64,000 bases of DNA from contig NZ_CP066339.1 in NCBI RefSeq assembly GCF_016406125.1, positions 4,526,001 through 4,590,000 of the forward strand, in the 5' to 3' direction. Source of the stretch: Alicyclobacillus sp. SO9 (lineage in GTDB: Bacteria > Bacillota > Bacilli > Alicyclobacillales > Alicyclobacillaceae). The notes beneath the pieces are model-generated. The model saw only the letters and a program-made list of their open reading frames with translations, was not told the origin of the DNA and searched no databases. Below are positions 47,383 to 56,649 of this stretch, one piece after another (within the stretch, counting starts at the first letter, position 1; every line of letters starts with the position of its first letter). Both the position numbers and the translations under genes were made by a program.

Positions 47383-48181
47383 GTGAATAAGCCTCAGAGT
47401 TTCTATACACACTTTGGTTGTCTAACGGGCTAACAATACCTGATGTCACGTTCGCCAAATGTAAATAGACCGTAGTGGATTGAATACTGGCATGTCCAAG
47501 TAGAGCTTTAATCTGTAACAATGTGGCATCGTCTTCTAGCAGGTGTGTAGCAAAAGAATGCCGCAGTGTATGGGTAGACACATGCTTGGTAATGCCGGCC
47601 TTTTTCACCGCTTTATTAAAAGCATTGCTGATACCATCGGACGTAATATGGGAGACGTTGCAAGCAACTGAGAGCAGAGTATAGCGATCCTTGCCTCCTT
47701 TTCCACCCCGCACAAATATACGCATGGTTTTAGAATCGATGTGCTGAATTTTAAGGGCCGCAGCTTCACTTACCCGTAGTCCCGAACTATATACTGTCAT
47801 CAACATAGCCTTGTGTTTAAGGCTTTGACAACTGTCCAGAATGGACGCCATTTCTTCACGGGTTAACACTTCAGGGAGGGCTTTACGCTTCTTTTGACGC
47901 GGAATCTGGAGATAATTCAACGTACGGTTCAAAGTGACAGCGAAGAGAAATCGGATAGCAGCACTATAAACGTTTACCGTTGCAGACGATAGCTTTTTCT
48001 CATTGACTAGATGTGATAGGAATTGGCGAATATCTTCTGCATCCAAGTGGTCCACAGGGCGTTGACAAAACTCTAGAAAAATCCGAGCATGCATGGTATA
48101 GCTCGCTAAAGTGTTTGATGACAATCCCCGCATACGGATGTCTTCTGCCATCCTTCGTAACGCTTGTTTTTGACTCTCCAT
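47375..48181 (-). CDS. Tyrosine recombinase of the IS91-like element
   Basis: This gene encodes 268 residues of a phage-integrase family protein. The N-terminal SAM-like core-binding domain covers about 1-85. Catalytic residues are Arg in [12 protein letters not shown] (near 150), [12 protein letters not shown] (His-x-x-Arg, near 217), the His of GHASIQSTT (near 240) and Tyr in TTVYLHL (near 246). An integrase upstream of the transposase is a known arrangement in some IS91 relatives. Its 5' end overlaps the open frame left by the truncated IS66 gene. Confidence 0.9.
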   Translation of the reverse strand: MESQKQALRRMAEDIRMRGLSSNTLASYTMHARIFLEFCQRPVDHLDAEDIRQFLSHLVNEKKLSSATVNVYSAAIRFLFAVTLNRTLNYLQIPRQKKRKALPEVLTREEMASILDSCQSLKHKAMLMTVYSSGLRVSEAAALKIQHIDSKTMRIFVRGGKGGKDRYTLLSVACNVSHITSDGISNAFNKAVKKAGITKHVSTHTLRHSFATHLLEDDATLLQIKALLGHASIQSTTVYLHLANVTSGIVSPLDNQSVYRNSEAYSHA

Positions 48182-48340
48182 GTGGCATTCTCCTCAAGAT
48201 TCATTTTGCAGTGACACTCGACACCGCATAGCGTGAATCTTAGAAGAATCGCATACGTAAGGAAAGTAACACTAATAGGAAAATAGTCCCGCCAAGGACG
48301 ATTTTTTGCCACCGCGTAGCGGTTTAGCAGTTTAGTCCAA

Positions 48341-48372
48341 GATGAGTTATGCAAAGCTTTGCATAACTCATC
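48341..48372. repeat. Perfect 32-bp palindrome at the IS66/IS91-like junction
   Basis: GATGAGTTATGCAAAG is followed directly by its reverse complement. The outer GATGAG on the IS66 side is still IS66 coding sequence (the Asp-Glu of LHADE). The palindrome therefore spans the insertion point. Confidence 0.85.
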
Positions 48373-49095
48373 TGCATGAAGGTACTTTCTGCCCAGTAAC
48401 TCTTCATGCATGCGCTCGTAGATTTTGGTCAACCATTGATTCGCTCCATACAGAACCCAGTTGGCCATCGTCTGCCGGGATAGTAGGGTTTTCTGACGTT
48501 CAAACTGTTGCTCCAGGCGATACAATGGCATGCCCTGTACGTATTTCTTATCCAGGATGTAGGCCAGTGCCGATGGAGACGCCCAACTTCTCACAATCGC
48601 CGGTTTTGGCATCTGTGCTTTCACGATGGGTGTATGAATTTCGTTATGTTCACAGTGGCGGCAACCATAGATGTATTGCACATGCTCCACCACTTTTACC
48701 TGAGCAGGAATGATCTTCACTTCCCGTCGGGTGTCTTCACTCATTTCATGCATGGGCCCGCCACAGCAGGAGCAGACCTGTTCTGCCTCAGGTAAACGGT
48801 ATTCAATGCGGTCAACCGGTAAGTGCTTTAGCAGTTCATCCCACTGACAGGGTTGTTTCTTTTTTCGTTGGTAAGTAACGGTTTCCTCGAATTCTTCGGC
48901 GGCGTGCTCGGTTTCAAGGTCTGCCTGTGCTTCCGCTTCGTTGAATAGCCGAGTCTGCAAGGAATCCAAGTCGGTGTGTTCGCTGGAGACACCAAAACGC
49001 TTATGTTGAGCCAGGCGGAGCTTCTCTTCCAGCCACTCCACCTTAGACTTCAGTTCGCCTACTTCATGCTTTAATGTTGTATTTTCTTGCTGCAA
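48367..49095 (-). pseudogene. tnpC: IS66-family transposase TnpC, 3'-truncated
   Basis: About 243 residues of the N-terminus remain. They comprise a coiled coil ([20 protein letters not shown]), the zinc-binding domain with CSCCGG and CRHCE, and the start of the DDE domain up to LHADE, where the first catalytic Asp lies. The catalytic remainder is missing. The frame continues into unrelated codons from the IS91-like element down to 48,106. The first codon is a TTG, and the frame is open a little further upstream. Confidence 0.88.
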
Positions 49096-49476
49096 TGCAG
49101 CAGTCTCTTCTGTGGCATTACCGCTGACCTATCCATAAGCTATAACGGTTTGTTGCCGCTTGGGAACAAGCGCAGGCTCCATCCGGCAAAAAATTTTTCG
49201 TATAGTATTACGTCAAACGCTCGTAATATTCTTATTCTAATGTCCAAGGTGATATTGCTCGATCCCTTTGCTATGCAAATTGGTTCAGCATTGGTCACAC
49301 TTGCCTGCCTGGATCTTCACTGCCAGCAACATTTAACTGTGGCGCTCTTTTTGTTGTGAGATTATTGCGCTATAAAGCTCAATCCCATAATTTCAACTCT
49401 GGCTCGTGGGCTAGTTAATGTAATCTCCTATAGTAGTTCCAAACCTCTTTTAAAAACGGAAGTGCCTGCGGTACAT
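49096..49476. other. Gap holding the IS66 remnant end
   Basis: No gene is seen. This presumably includes the left side of the IS66 element, but I found no convincing terminal repeat and no tnpA or tnpB. Confidence 0.35.
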
Positions 49477-50487
49477 CTAACGGTACAGATGGCAAGCAAT
49501 ATAGTGACTACTATTTGAGGATTCTTGGACTAGATCTGGCTCAACTTCAGAACAGAAATCCATTGCCTTAGGACATCTAGTGTGAAAGGGGCAACCCGAA
49601 GGTCTGTTAATTGGACTTGGCACATCTCCCTGCAGGATTATTCTTTGCTTCTGTCTATTGATTACAGGCTCAGGCACAGCTGACAATAAGGCTTTTGTAT
49701 AAGGATGTAAAGGATTAAGATGGAGTTCTGTGGAATCAGTAATTTCAACAATTTTACCCAAATACATAACGGCAATTCGATCACTGATGTATTGCACTAC
49801 ACTCACATCATGCGCAATGAATACGTAGGTTAAACGAAGCCTTTTCTGGATTTCTTTCATTAAGTTCAGTACCTGGGCTTGAATAGAGACATCTAGTGCG
49901 GAGACAGGTTCATCACAAATGATCAACTCTGGCCTGATAGATAACGCTCGAGCAATATTGATTCGCTGTCTTTGTCCCCCCGAAAACTCATGCGGAAATC
50001 GATATAGGTAGTCTTCAGTCAAATTGACCATATTTAGCGCATCAATAATCATGGTCATTCTTTCTTTCCGATCAGAGTACCCATGTATTTTTAATGGTTC
50101 ATCAAAAGCCTCAATAATTCTCTTTGAAGGATTTAAAGCGGAATACGGGTCCTGAAACACCATTTGAACCCGACCTCTAAAATCAAATATCTCCTTCGGT
50201 TTCAACTTGGTGATGTCTCTTTTATATCCATCAAAGTTAAACATCAGTTCACCAGCCGTCGGACGTTCAAGCAACATCATAGTCCGGCCAAGAGTGGATT
50301 TTCCACAGCCAGACTCGCCCACTATACCTAAGGTCTCTCCCCTTTTTATATCAAGGCTAACATCATCCACAGCTTTAACGCTCCCAATATTTCTACGAAG
50401 AAAGCTACTTAGAACAGGATAGTATTTTTTAATGCGGTTAACTCGAAACAAACTATTGTCTACATTTGTTATACTCTTAATGCTCAC
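49477..50487 (-). CDS. ABC importer ATPase 2 (OppF/DppF type)
   Basis: This gene encodes 336 residues. Walker A is GESGCGKST (near 59), the signature is FSGGQRQR (near 167) and Walker B is [13 protein letters not shown] (near 185). The C-terminal oligopeptide extension with [14 protein letters not shown] suggests the Fe-S or zinc-like Cys cluster common in OppD/F proteins. It energises uptake with the other ATPase. It is last in the five-gene operon. It starts at GTG. Confidence 0.93.
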   Translation of the reverse strand: MSIKSITNVDNSLFRVNRIKKYYPVLSSFLRRNIGSVKAVDDVSLDIKRGETLGIVGESGCGKSTLGRTMMLLERPTAGELMFNFDGYKRDITKLKPKEIFDFRGRVQMVFQDPYSALNPSKRIIEAFDEPLKIHGYSDRKERMTMIIDALNMVNLTEDYLYRFPHEFSGGQRQRINIARALSIRPELIICDEPVSALDVSIQAQVLNLMKEIQKRLRLTYVFIAHDVSVVQYISDRIAVMYLGKIVEITDSTELHLNPLHPYTKALLSAVPEPVINRQKQRIILQGDVPSPINRPSGCPFHTRCPKAMDFCSEVEPDLVQESSNSSHYIACHLYR

Positions 50488-50498
50488 TTGGCTAAAAC

Positions 50499-51500
50499 CT
50501 ACTTTCTATCTTCAAATAGTACACAGCGAACCCTGTGACTTTCTGAAATACTAACTTCCGGGATAGTTCCAAACGAGCACTTATCCATGGCAAGATTACA
50601 GCGATTGACGAATTCACAACCACTATTGTAATCTTTTGGATTGGGAGTATTCCCCTGAATGGAGGCTAGTTGTTTACTCTTATCTAATCCCATTGTGGGA
50701 ACTGATTTTAACAAAGCTGCAGTGTATGGGTGACGAGGATTGTTGATTATGTCCTCGACAGTTCCATATTCCATAATTCTTCCCATGTACATTACAGCTA
50801 CATAGTCTGCAGTTTCAGCTACTAGACCCATGTTATGTGTAATTAAAACTACTGACATTGAATATTGCTTTTGAATTTCTTTGATCAAATCCATAATCTG
50901 AGCTTGAATTGTAACATCCAGTGCAGTTGTAGGTTCGTCTGCAATCAATAACTCTGGATTAGAGATCATTGCAATAGCAATCATTACGCGTTGCCTCATG
51001 CCACCACTAAATTGGTGAGGATATTCATTTATTCGCCGTTCGGGATCTGAGATACCTAACTTTTTTAACATTTCCACAGCCCGTAATTTTGCCTCTCTTC
51101 TCGATATTTTTTGGTGCTCAAGGAGTTTTTCGGAGACCTGCCTTCCTATGCGATGTGAAGGATTTAATGACATTATTGGGTCCTGAAAGATCATGCCGAT
51201 TTTCTTCCCTCTAATTTTGCGCATATCCTTACCGTATTTATCAAAACGTAGAAGGTCAACTTTCTCTCCTTCACTATTAAAATCAACTGTCCCACTAGTT
51301 ATTTCCGCATTATTAGGTAGTAATTGCACAACAGAGTTTACAGTTACGCTCTTGCCACATCCAGATTCACCAACAATGGCAAGCAATTTTCCTTTTGGTA
51401 CCTCAAACGACACATTTTTCAAGACTTTGACTTCGTCGTTGTGTTCATCTCTAAATAAGACAGATAAATTATCAACTTTTAAAGTGTGCTGTTGAGACAT
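50499..51500 (-). CDS. ABC importer ATPase 1 (OppD/DppD type)
   Basis: This gene encodes about 333 residues. I place the start at the ATG at 51,500, six bases after GAGGTGG; an earlier ATG at 51,515 overlaps the permease. Walker A is GESGCGKSV, the signature is FSGGMRQRV and Walker B is LLIADEPTTALDV. The Cys-rich C-terminal extension (CEFVNRCNLAMDKC) is present. It pairs with the following ATPase. Confidence 0.93.
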   Translation of the reverse strand: MSQQHTLKVDNLSVLFRDEHNDEVKVLKNVSFEVPKGKLLAIVGESGCGKSVTVNSVVQLLPNNAEITSGTVDFNSEGEKVDLLRFDKYGKDMRKIRGKKIGMIFQDPIMSLNPSHRIGRQVSEKLLEHQKISRREAKLRAVEMLKKLGISDPERRINEYPHQFSGGMRQRVMIAIAMISNPELLIADEPTTALDVTIQAQIMDLIKEIQKQYSMSVVLITHNMGLVAETADYVAVMYMGRIMEYGTVEDIINNPRHPYTAALLKSVPTMGLDKSKQLASIQGNTPNPKDYNSGCEFVNRCNLAMDKCSFGTIPEVSISESHRVRCVLFEDRK

Positions 51501-51511
51501 GTTGACCCACC

Positions 51512-52432
51512 TCACTGTTTCGGATCAAGAATATCTCTCAATCCATCCCCTACAAAATTTATAGACAAGACAAATAAAGAAATCGTAATGCCTGGAATAA
51601 TCCATAGCCACCAATAATTTCTTACAACATCTAATGACTTAGCGGCACTTATCATGTTCCCCCATGAAGGTGTGCCCACAGGTACACCTAAACCTAAAAA
51701 GCTCAACCCGGCCGATGTAAGTATATAAATTCCAATGTTGGTCGTCAGAGATACAATCACTGGACTCAAAGCGTTGGGGAGCATATGTTTGAATATAATA
51801 GAGGTCTTTCGTATTCCGAGTGACCTACAAACAGATACGTATGTTTCTTCGCGAAGTGACAAAAATTCATTACGAACTAAACGGAACGTTGTTGTCCACC
51901 CTGTGATTGCAAATACAAAAATCAGATTATTTATTCCTTGCCCAAGTACTAGCTCTAGAATAAGAATCAAAATTAAGCTCGGAAATGTCATTGTTAATTC
52001 AGAGAACTTTACTAAAAATCCATCTAACCATCCACTCAAGTACCCTGCAAGAGCACCTAAGATGACCCCTATTACAGTTTCGGACAAGGCACTCAAAACT
52101 CCGACGTAGATCGATACACGTCCTCCGTATAAAATCCGAGCGAATTCGTCTCGCCCGAGTGTATCCGTACCAAAAATGTGTAACGAACTGGGTGGGTGTG
52201 AAATTTGAGCGAGATTCATTTGATATGGATCATAGCTTGTAATAAATGGTGCGAGTATTGAAAGCAACGTAATCAAAACGCAAATTATAAAGCCAATAAC
52301 CGCAAGTTTGTTTCTCCAAGCCTTCTTTACACGTATTCTGAATAAACTTGATCTTTGTTTGTTACTAGTACGCATCTTAACGAGGTTTGTCTCCTGCGGT
52401 GACATAATCTCGGAATCTTTCACAGAACACAA
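51512..52432 (-). CDS. ABC importer permease 2 (OppC/DppC type)
   Basis: This gene encodes about 306 residues with six membrane spans. The OppC N-terminal domain pattern (FIICVLITLLSILAPFITSYDPY) is followed by GTDTLGRDEFARILYGGR, typical of DppC. The EAA-type loop reads YVSVCRSLGIRKTSIIFKHM. The TTG start is closely preceded by GAGGGG; a GTG at 52,423 is an alternative. It forms the channel with the other permease. Confidence 0.92.
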   Translation of the reverse strand: MCSVKDSEIMSPQETNLVKMRTSNKQRSSLFRIRVKKAWRNKLAVIGFIICVLITLLSILAPFITSYDPYQMNLAQISHPPSSLHIFGTDTLGRDEFARILYGGRVSIYVGVLSALSETVIGVILGALAGYLSGWLDGFLVKFSELTMTFPSLILILILELVLGQGINNLIFVFAITGWTTTFRLVRNEFLSLREETYVSVCRSLGIRKTSIIFKHMLPNALSPVIVSLTTNIGIYILTSAGLSFLGLGVPVGTPSWGNMISAAKSLDVVRNYWWLWIIPGITISLFVLSINFVGDGLRDILDPKQ

Positions 52433-52440
52433 TCCCCTCT

Positions 52441-53394
52441 CTACTGTAATCGGATTCTCGGGTCGAGCATTGCGCTAAACACATCTATTAAAGCGCTTGC
52501 AAGTAATATGACTGTAGCAATCATCATCGTAGTTACCATAATTACCGGATAATCATCCGAAGTGATTGCAGATAGTAGCGCCGATCCGATTCCGGGCCAA
52601 GAGAAAACTTGCTCAATAATAATCGAACCACCAACCAGTAAAGGAATGCGAAATATTAAAATCACGAGTATGGGGCGAAGAGAGTTCCTAAAAGCGTGAT
52701 ACCAATAAACTTTCCATTCTGGTATACCCTTACTTCTGGCTGTTTTAATGTATTCCTTATTTAATACATCTAGCAGTGCGCTACGTGCGTATCTTAAGAG
52801 TACCGCCAGCATTCCAACTGACAAGGTTATAGATGGCAATATAAGATTTGGAAGGCTACCTAAAAACGTAGGGCTCTGTTCATTGATCCTTCCTCCAATT
52901 GGAAGCCATCCAAGTTTTATGGATAAAATCTGGATTCCAATAATACCAAAGAAGAATTCTGGAATTGAAATACCAATAACACCTATAATTCTAGTCAAAC
53001 CGTCGACAATAGTGTTTTTCCGAATTGCAGCGATTAAACCTAACAGTATCCCAAAAATCGTTGAAAATAGTATTGCGCAGCCAGACAGTTCTAATGTTGC
53101 AGGTAATCTCAGGCGAATAATGCGTGAAATAGAATTACCCGTTGTAATACTGTATCCAAACTTACCCTCCAACAAATGACGTAGCCATGTTAGATACTGA
53201 ATGTATATCGGGTTGTCTAGCCCCAACTGCTTTCTAAGTGCTTCTAGATTAGCGGAATTGGATGCAACATCTGGAGGCGCAAGGTAACTTACAGGATCAC
53301 CGGGCATAAGTTTAATCGCCACGAACACAATAATACTGATGATAATCAACATCGGTATAGTTGCAAGTATCTTCTTGACAATAAATGTTGTCAT
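52441..53394 (-). CDS. ABC importer permease 1 (OppB/DppB type)
   Basis: This gene encodes 317 residues with six spans and the DppB opening (IVFVAIKLMPGDPVSYLA). The EAA loop is EYIKTARSKGIPEWKVYWYH. It ends with FSAMLDPRIRLQ, as usual for the family. The ribosome site AGGTGA precedes the ATG. A gap of 230 bp with a strong hairpin separates it from the binding-protein gene. Confidence 0.93.
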   Translation of the reverse strand: MTTFIVKKILATIPMLIIISIIVFVAIKLMPGDPVSYLAPPDVASNSANLEALRKQLGLDNPIYIQYLTWLRHLLEGKFGYSITTGNSISRIIRLRLPATLELSGCAILFSTIFGILLGLIAAIRKNTIVDGLTRIIGVIGISIPEFFFGIIGIQILSIKLGWLPIGGRINEQSPTFLGSLPNLILPSITLSVGMLAVLLRYARSALLDVLNKEYIKTARSKGIPEWKVYWYHAFRNSLRPILVILIFRIPLLVGGSIIIEQVFSWPGIGSALLSAITSDDYPVIMVTTMMIATVILLASALIDVFSAMLDPRIRLQ

Positions 53395-53513
53395 GCCTTA
53401 TCACCTCGGTAATCTCTAAGTAAAAAACATCTGATAGACTCATTCCATTCGGAAATCCGTATCTTACTGTAAAATATTATTGCAAAGGAAATGACCAAGT
53501 ATTCCGCCGATAC

Positions 53514-53561
53514 TCATCACGCAAAAGCTTCCCTAATGTTTGGGTCACTTTTGCGTGATGA
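53514..53561 (-). other. Intercistronic stem-loop between binding protein and permease genes
   Basis: TCATCACGCAAAAG (53,514-53,527) pairs perfectly with 53,548-53,561 across a 20-base loop. No T-run follows on the minus strand, so it is not a full terminator. Such structures often protect the binding-protein mRNA and raise its yield relative to the membrane genes. Confidence 0.7.
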
Positions 53562-53624
53562 TTCTCCTTTTACTCATGCTTCGTTCAATCAGTTGATGAC
53601 AAAACTACTGTTTCAACTTCCAAC

Positions 53625-55295
53625 TCATTTAATCGTCCAATTTTGAAAATCCATATTGTAATTGTACCATGGGTTTCCCAATTTCCCTGCCAATTTAACC
53701 TTGTTATTATTGACAAAATAAGAGTTACCAAGCATAAATAAAGGTGCTTTATAAAGCGTTTTTTCCTCTAGTTTCTGAAGAGCTAGAAGTGTAGATTTCC
53801 TTTGTGCAGGATTGCGAATTTCACTCAGTTTCTTGATGTCAGCATTAAATTTTACCAGGTTGCTCTTCCCCCATATTTTGGTGAAAAAGTTATTTGGGTT
53901 TGGAGAATACTCATTATACCAATTTTGAAAATTGAATGCAGACAATCCCTTTAATGCAATATCGTAATTTCTCACCTTAAATAGGTCGTCAGTTGCATTT
54001 CCCTGAAATTGTTGCAGGTTAACCTTCATTCCTAGATTCCTCAAATATTGAGCTACGGCCGTCATGAAATTTTTCGAGTTTTGGTCACTATAATAGTAAC
54101 GCAGTTTAATTGTTTGTCCGAAGTTGAAATGTGCTTGCTTTAGTAATTGTTTTGCTTTTGTAGGATTGTAGCTATAGGTTGGAGCACTTGAATCGTATGC
54201 CGCATTCGATGAAGGAACACCCGTATTGTTTATTCGTGCAAGACTGGGATAGATGCTTTTCGCTAATTTTCTTCGATTAATCCCATAGAGTATTGCTTGT
54301 CTAACTTTATAGTTAGCCATAGGATCATCGTTTTTATTTCCTTTATCACCTTTGATATTAAAAATTAGATACCTATAATACAAAATATTTATAGGGTGCT
54401 CTACAAATCCTTTCACTGATTTTAATCCACTAACTTCTTGTGGATTATTTGTGTTATAAAGGTCCAAATTTCCTTTTTGTGCGGCTAATACTGGGTTTGA
54501 AGCTCCACGTATTATAATTTTTTTAATCTTAGGTTTAGGTCCATTATAAGTATTGGAAGGAACTAAAATCGCATAGTTACCGGGTACAAATTTAGATAGT
54601 TTGTACATACCATCTCCTATAGGGTGCTTCCAAAAGCTACTCGTTCCAATCTGTAGTGGATTAACATTTTTCAGTAGATGCTCAGGATAAATTGGGAATT
54701 GACCCAGAACGTCAATAAAGTCGGCAACTGGCTTGACGAGATTAATCGTTATAACATTCCCGTTGGCAGAAACTCCACTTAGAGAATTAGATGTCCCTGA
54801 TATCCAGCTTTTTGCCCCTTTAATTTCAGAAAATGAATTGGTATACATCGGGTTTACCAAAGTTGCTTTTAAAACTGTTTTTATACTCCATACTACATCT
54901 TTCGCAGTCAGCGGTTTTCCATCTTGCCACTTAAGGTGATTTTTCATCGTTATTTTATACGTGAGTCCATTAGACGAAACACTATAAGACTTTGCTAGGT
55001 CCGGTGTTTCTTTGGTGAGTGCTGCATTAGGCAAAAACAAACTTCTAAACATCAATACATTTTGAAGTCCCCCACGATTTAACCAAAGTCCAGGGAACTT
55101 AGATCCAACAGGACCACCAGGCGCTCCACTAGATCCTATCCATAGAATGTTTAGTGCATTGTTCCCATTTACAGAGCTGCTACTAGATGAAGTGTTGTTA
55201 GGTGAGCTATTAGATTGGGATGAATTTGCTGGCGAACACGCTGTTACCATGGTACCGAGTCCCAAAACTACACAAGCAGTTACTAATTTTTTCAT
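53625..55295 (-). CDS. Extracellular solute-binding lipoprotein (SBP family 5), sialic acid candidate
   Basis: This gene encodes about 556 residues, starting at the ATG at 55,295 behind AGAGGTG. The signal peptide MKKLVTACVVLGLGTMVTAC ends in the lipobox VTAC, so it is a membrane-anchored lipoprotein. A Ser/Asn-rich linker follows. Family 5 features include WQDGKPLTAKDVVWSIK and YKVRQAILYGINR. The family usually binds peptides, but SatA-type members bind sialic acid. The position beside sialic acid genes argues for Neu5Ac or 2,7-anhydro-Neu5Ac as ligand. Confidence 0.9.
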   Translation of the reverse strand: MKKLVTACVVLGLGTMVTACSPANSSQSNSSPNNTSSSSSSVNGNNALNILWIGSSGAPGGPVGSKFPGLWLNRGGLQNVLMFRSLFLPNAALTKETPDLAKSYSVSSNGLTYKITMKNHLKWQDGKPLTAKDVVWSIKTVLKATLVNPMYTNSFSEIKGAKSWISGTSNSLSGVSANGNVITINLVKPVADFIDVLGQFPIYPEHLLKNVNPLQIGTSSFWKHPIGDGMYKLSKFVPGNYAILVPSNTYNGPKPKIKKIIIRGASNPVLAAQKGNLDLYNTNNPQEVSGLKSVKGFVEHPINILYYRYLIFNIKGDKGNKNDDPMANYKVRQAILYGINRRKLAKSIYPSLARINNTGVPSSNAAYDSSAPTYSYNPTKAKQLLKQAHFNFGQTIKLRYYYSDQNSKNFMTAVAQYLRNLGMKVNLQQFQGNATDDLFKVRNYDIALKGLSAFNFQNWYNEYSPNPNNFFTKIWGKSNLVKFNADIKKLSEIRNPAQRKSTLLALQKLEEKTLYKAPLFMLGNSYFVNNNKVKLAGKLGNPWYNYNMDFQNWTIK

Positions 55296-55421
55296 TTTTT
55301 CACCTCTTTGCATTTTAGACCCCAAATTCGTCATACTAGACAAAACATTCCGATAAGAAAGGATACCGATTTCCAGACGTCTACTTATACGTATGTTCTA
55401 CATTACAGTTGTTGTTTTTGA

Positions 55422-55450
55422 GTATAATAGGAGGTATTATCCTTTGTCAA
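55422..55450 (-). promoter_or_regulatory. Promoter of the ABC importer operon
   Basis: On the minus strand TTGACA (55,450-55,445), 17 bases and TTATAC (55,427-55,422) lie about 130 bp before the lipoprotein start. The spacer holds GGATAATACCT, a weak match to the regulator motif seen at 55,636. Confidence 0.65.
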
Positions 55451-55602
55451 TTATTTTTTTGGAGAAAGAATCTTTTTTTATCTCTAAAATTTAATTCCAC
55501 CATAAATCAGTGCCTAGAGTCATTAAAACACAGCAATTTTTTAAGGTTCTGAATATCCTGTTTATATACACCTATTCCTTCTATAAATATTTTAAAATAA
55601 AA

Positions 55603-55669
55603 AAGTATATATCCTCTTATTTTATATTTTATAAAGGATATTTACTTTATAAAATTGTTAATGTATGTT
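55603..55669 (+). promoter_or_regulatory. rpiR-type gene promoter with paired candidate operators
   Basis: AAGTATATATCC (55,603-55,614) and GGATATTTACTT (55,636-55,647) form an inverted pair. The latter covers a -35 TTTACT (55,641-55,646), followed after 17 bases by TATGTT (55,664-55,669). This is the same arrangement as at the nanA promoter. Confidence 0.6.
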
Positions 55670-55684
55670 TAAGGAGGGAATTGA

Positions 55685-55741
55685 TTGGGCGAAGACGCAA
55701 AACTCCGTGACATTTTCGAGGAATGCACAAATTCCCTTTAA
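55685..55741 (+). CDS. Possible 18-codon leader open frame
   Basis: A TTG follows AAGGAGGGA at a six-base spacing and opens an 18-codon frame ending TAA, upstream of the regulator. The ribosome site is one of the strongest in the region. It may be a leader peptide or the remnant of a gene start. Confidence 0.3.
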   Translation: MGEDAKLRDIFEECTNSL

Positions 55742-55805
55742 GAACAGGAGAATTATGCCGTAGCATTTCAAGGTTTAATAACTAATGATGTCGAGGAGGA
55801 GTACA

Positions 55806-56639
55806 ATGCCGGACTCTCAACTGAACTCTGTGCTAGTGAAGATCCACGGATACGCGCACGCGTTTACAAAAAAAGAACAAATTGTGGCAAACTACGTGCT
55901 GGAAAACCCAGATGATATTGTTTACTTGTCCGTCATTGAGCTGGCGGAATTGGCGAAAGTCGGCGAAACAACCGTGATTCGGTTTTGCCGTGAACTAGGT
56001 TATAAAGGTTATCAGGAATTTAAACTGGCTTTGGCAAAAGAAAGTTCCTCTTCTAATTCCAATGTAGATGAATCAAATCTAATTGGAAAAATTGGCAGTT
56101 CCCACATTAAAGCAATTGAAGGAACTTTGTCACTTATCGACCCTGCTTCACTCGAAGACGCATTCGATATGATTGTGCAAAGTAAACGTATCCACTTCTG
56201 CGGTGTTGGAACCTCTGGCATTACTGCAATGGATGCAAAGAGTAAGTTTTTGCGGATTGGTATTCGATCGGAGGTAACTACAGATACACATTTTCAACTT
56301 ATGAATTCTTCAGTGATGAATGAAGATGACGTTGTCATTGGTTTCAGCATTTCAGGAAGCACAGTCGATACAATACGAGTGTTGGAATTGGCAAAAGAAA
56401 ATGGAGCAAAAACGATTGTCGTTACTCAATTCGCGAAATCCCCCATTACGAGAACTGGAGACATTATCCTTCTTACTGCAGGACGAGAGGCACCACTGGA
56501 GGGAGGATCTTTAGCTGCAAAAATTGCCCAACTTGTCGTCGTAGATTTGTTGTGTACCGGTGTTACATTACGCAGAAAAGATGAAAGCTTACATTATCAA
56601 CGTAAGACTGCGGAATCTGTTGTAGATAAAATTTATTAA
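55806..56639 (+). CDS. RpiR/MurR-family regulator (NanR candidate)
   Basis: This gene encodes about 277 residues. I choose the ATG at 55,806, which follows GAGGAGGAG; the ATG at 55,785 lacks a site. The N-terminal HTH_6 domain includes LAELAKVGETTVIRFCRELG (near 40-60). The C-terminal SIS sugar-phosphate domain has HFCGVGTSGITAMDAK and ISGSTVDTIRVLELAKENG. RpiR proteins of this type regulate sialic acid or amino sugar use and respond to sugar phosphates. It is followed directly by the ROK kinase gene. Confidence 0.92.
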   Translation: MPDSQLNSVLVKIHGYAHAFTKKEQIVANYVLENPDDIVYLSVIELAELAKVGETTVIRFCRELGYKGYQEFKLALAKESSSSNSNVDESNLIGKIGSSHIKAIEGTLSLIDPASLEDAFDMIVQSKRIHFCGVGTSGITAMDAKSKFLRIGIRSEVTTDTHFQLMNSSVMNEDDVVIGFSISGSTVDTIRVLELAKENGAKTIVVTQFAKSPITRTGDIILLTAGREAPLEGGSLAAKIAQLVVVDLLCTGVTLRRKDESLHYQRKTAESVVDKIY

Positions 56640-56649
56640 GGTGATATTT

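Larger units (their letters stand above)
46384..48366 (-). mobile_element. IS91-like element with tyrosine recombinase (approximate ends)
   Basis: The element holds a tyrosine recombinase and a Y-type (HUH) transposase on the minus strand, with overlapping stop and start. One border is fixed by the abrupt change inside the IS66 transposase at about 48,367. The other is probably the hairpin at 46,384-46,405. IS91 elements move by rolling circle and make no target duplication. The rest of the IS66 gene is absent on the far side. Confidence 0.6.
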
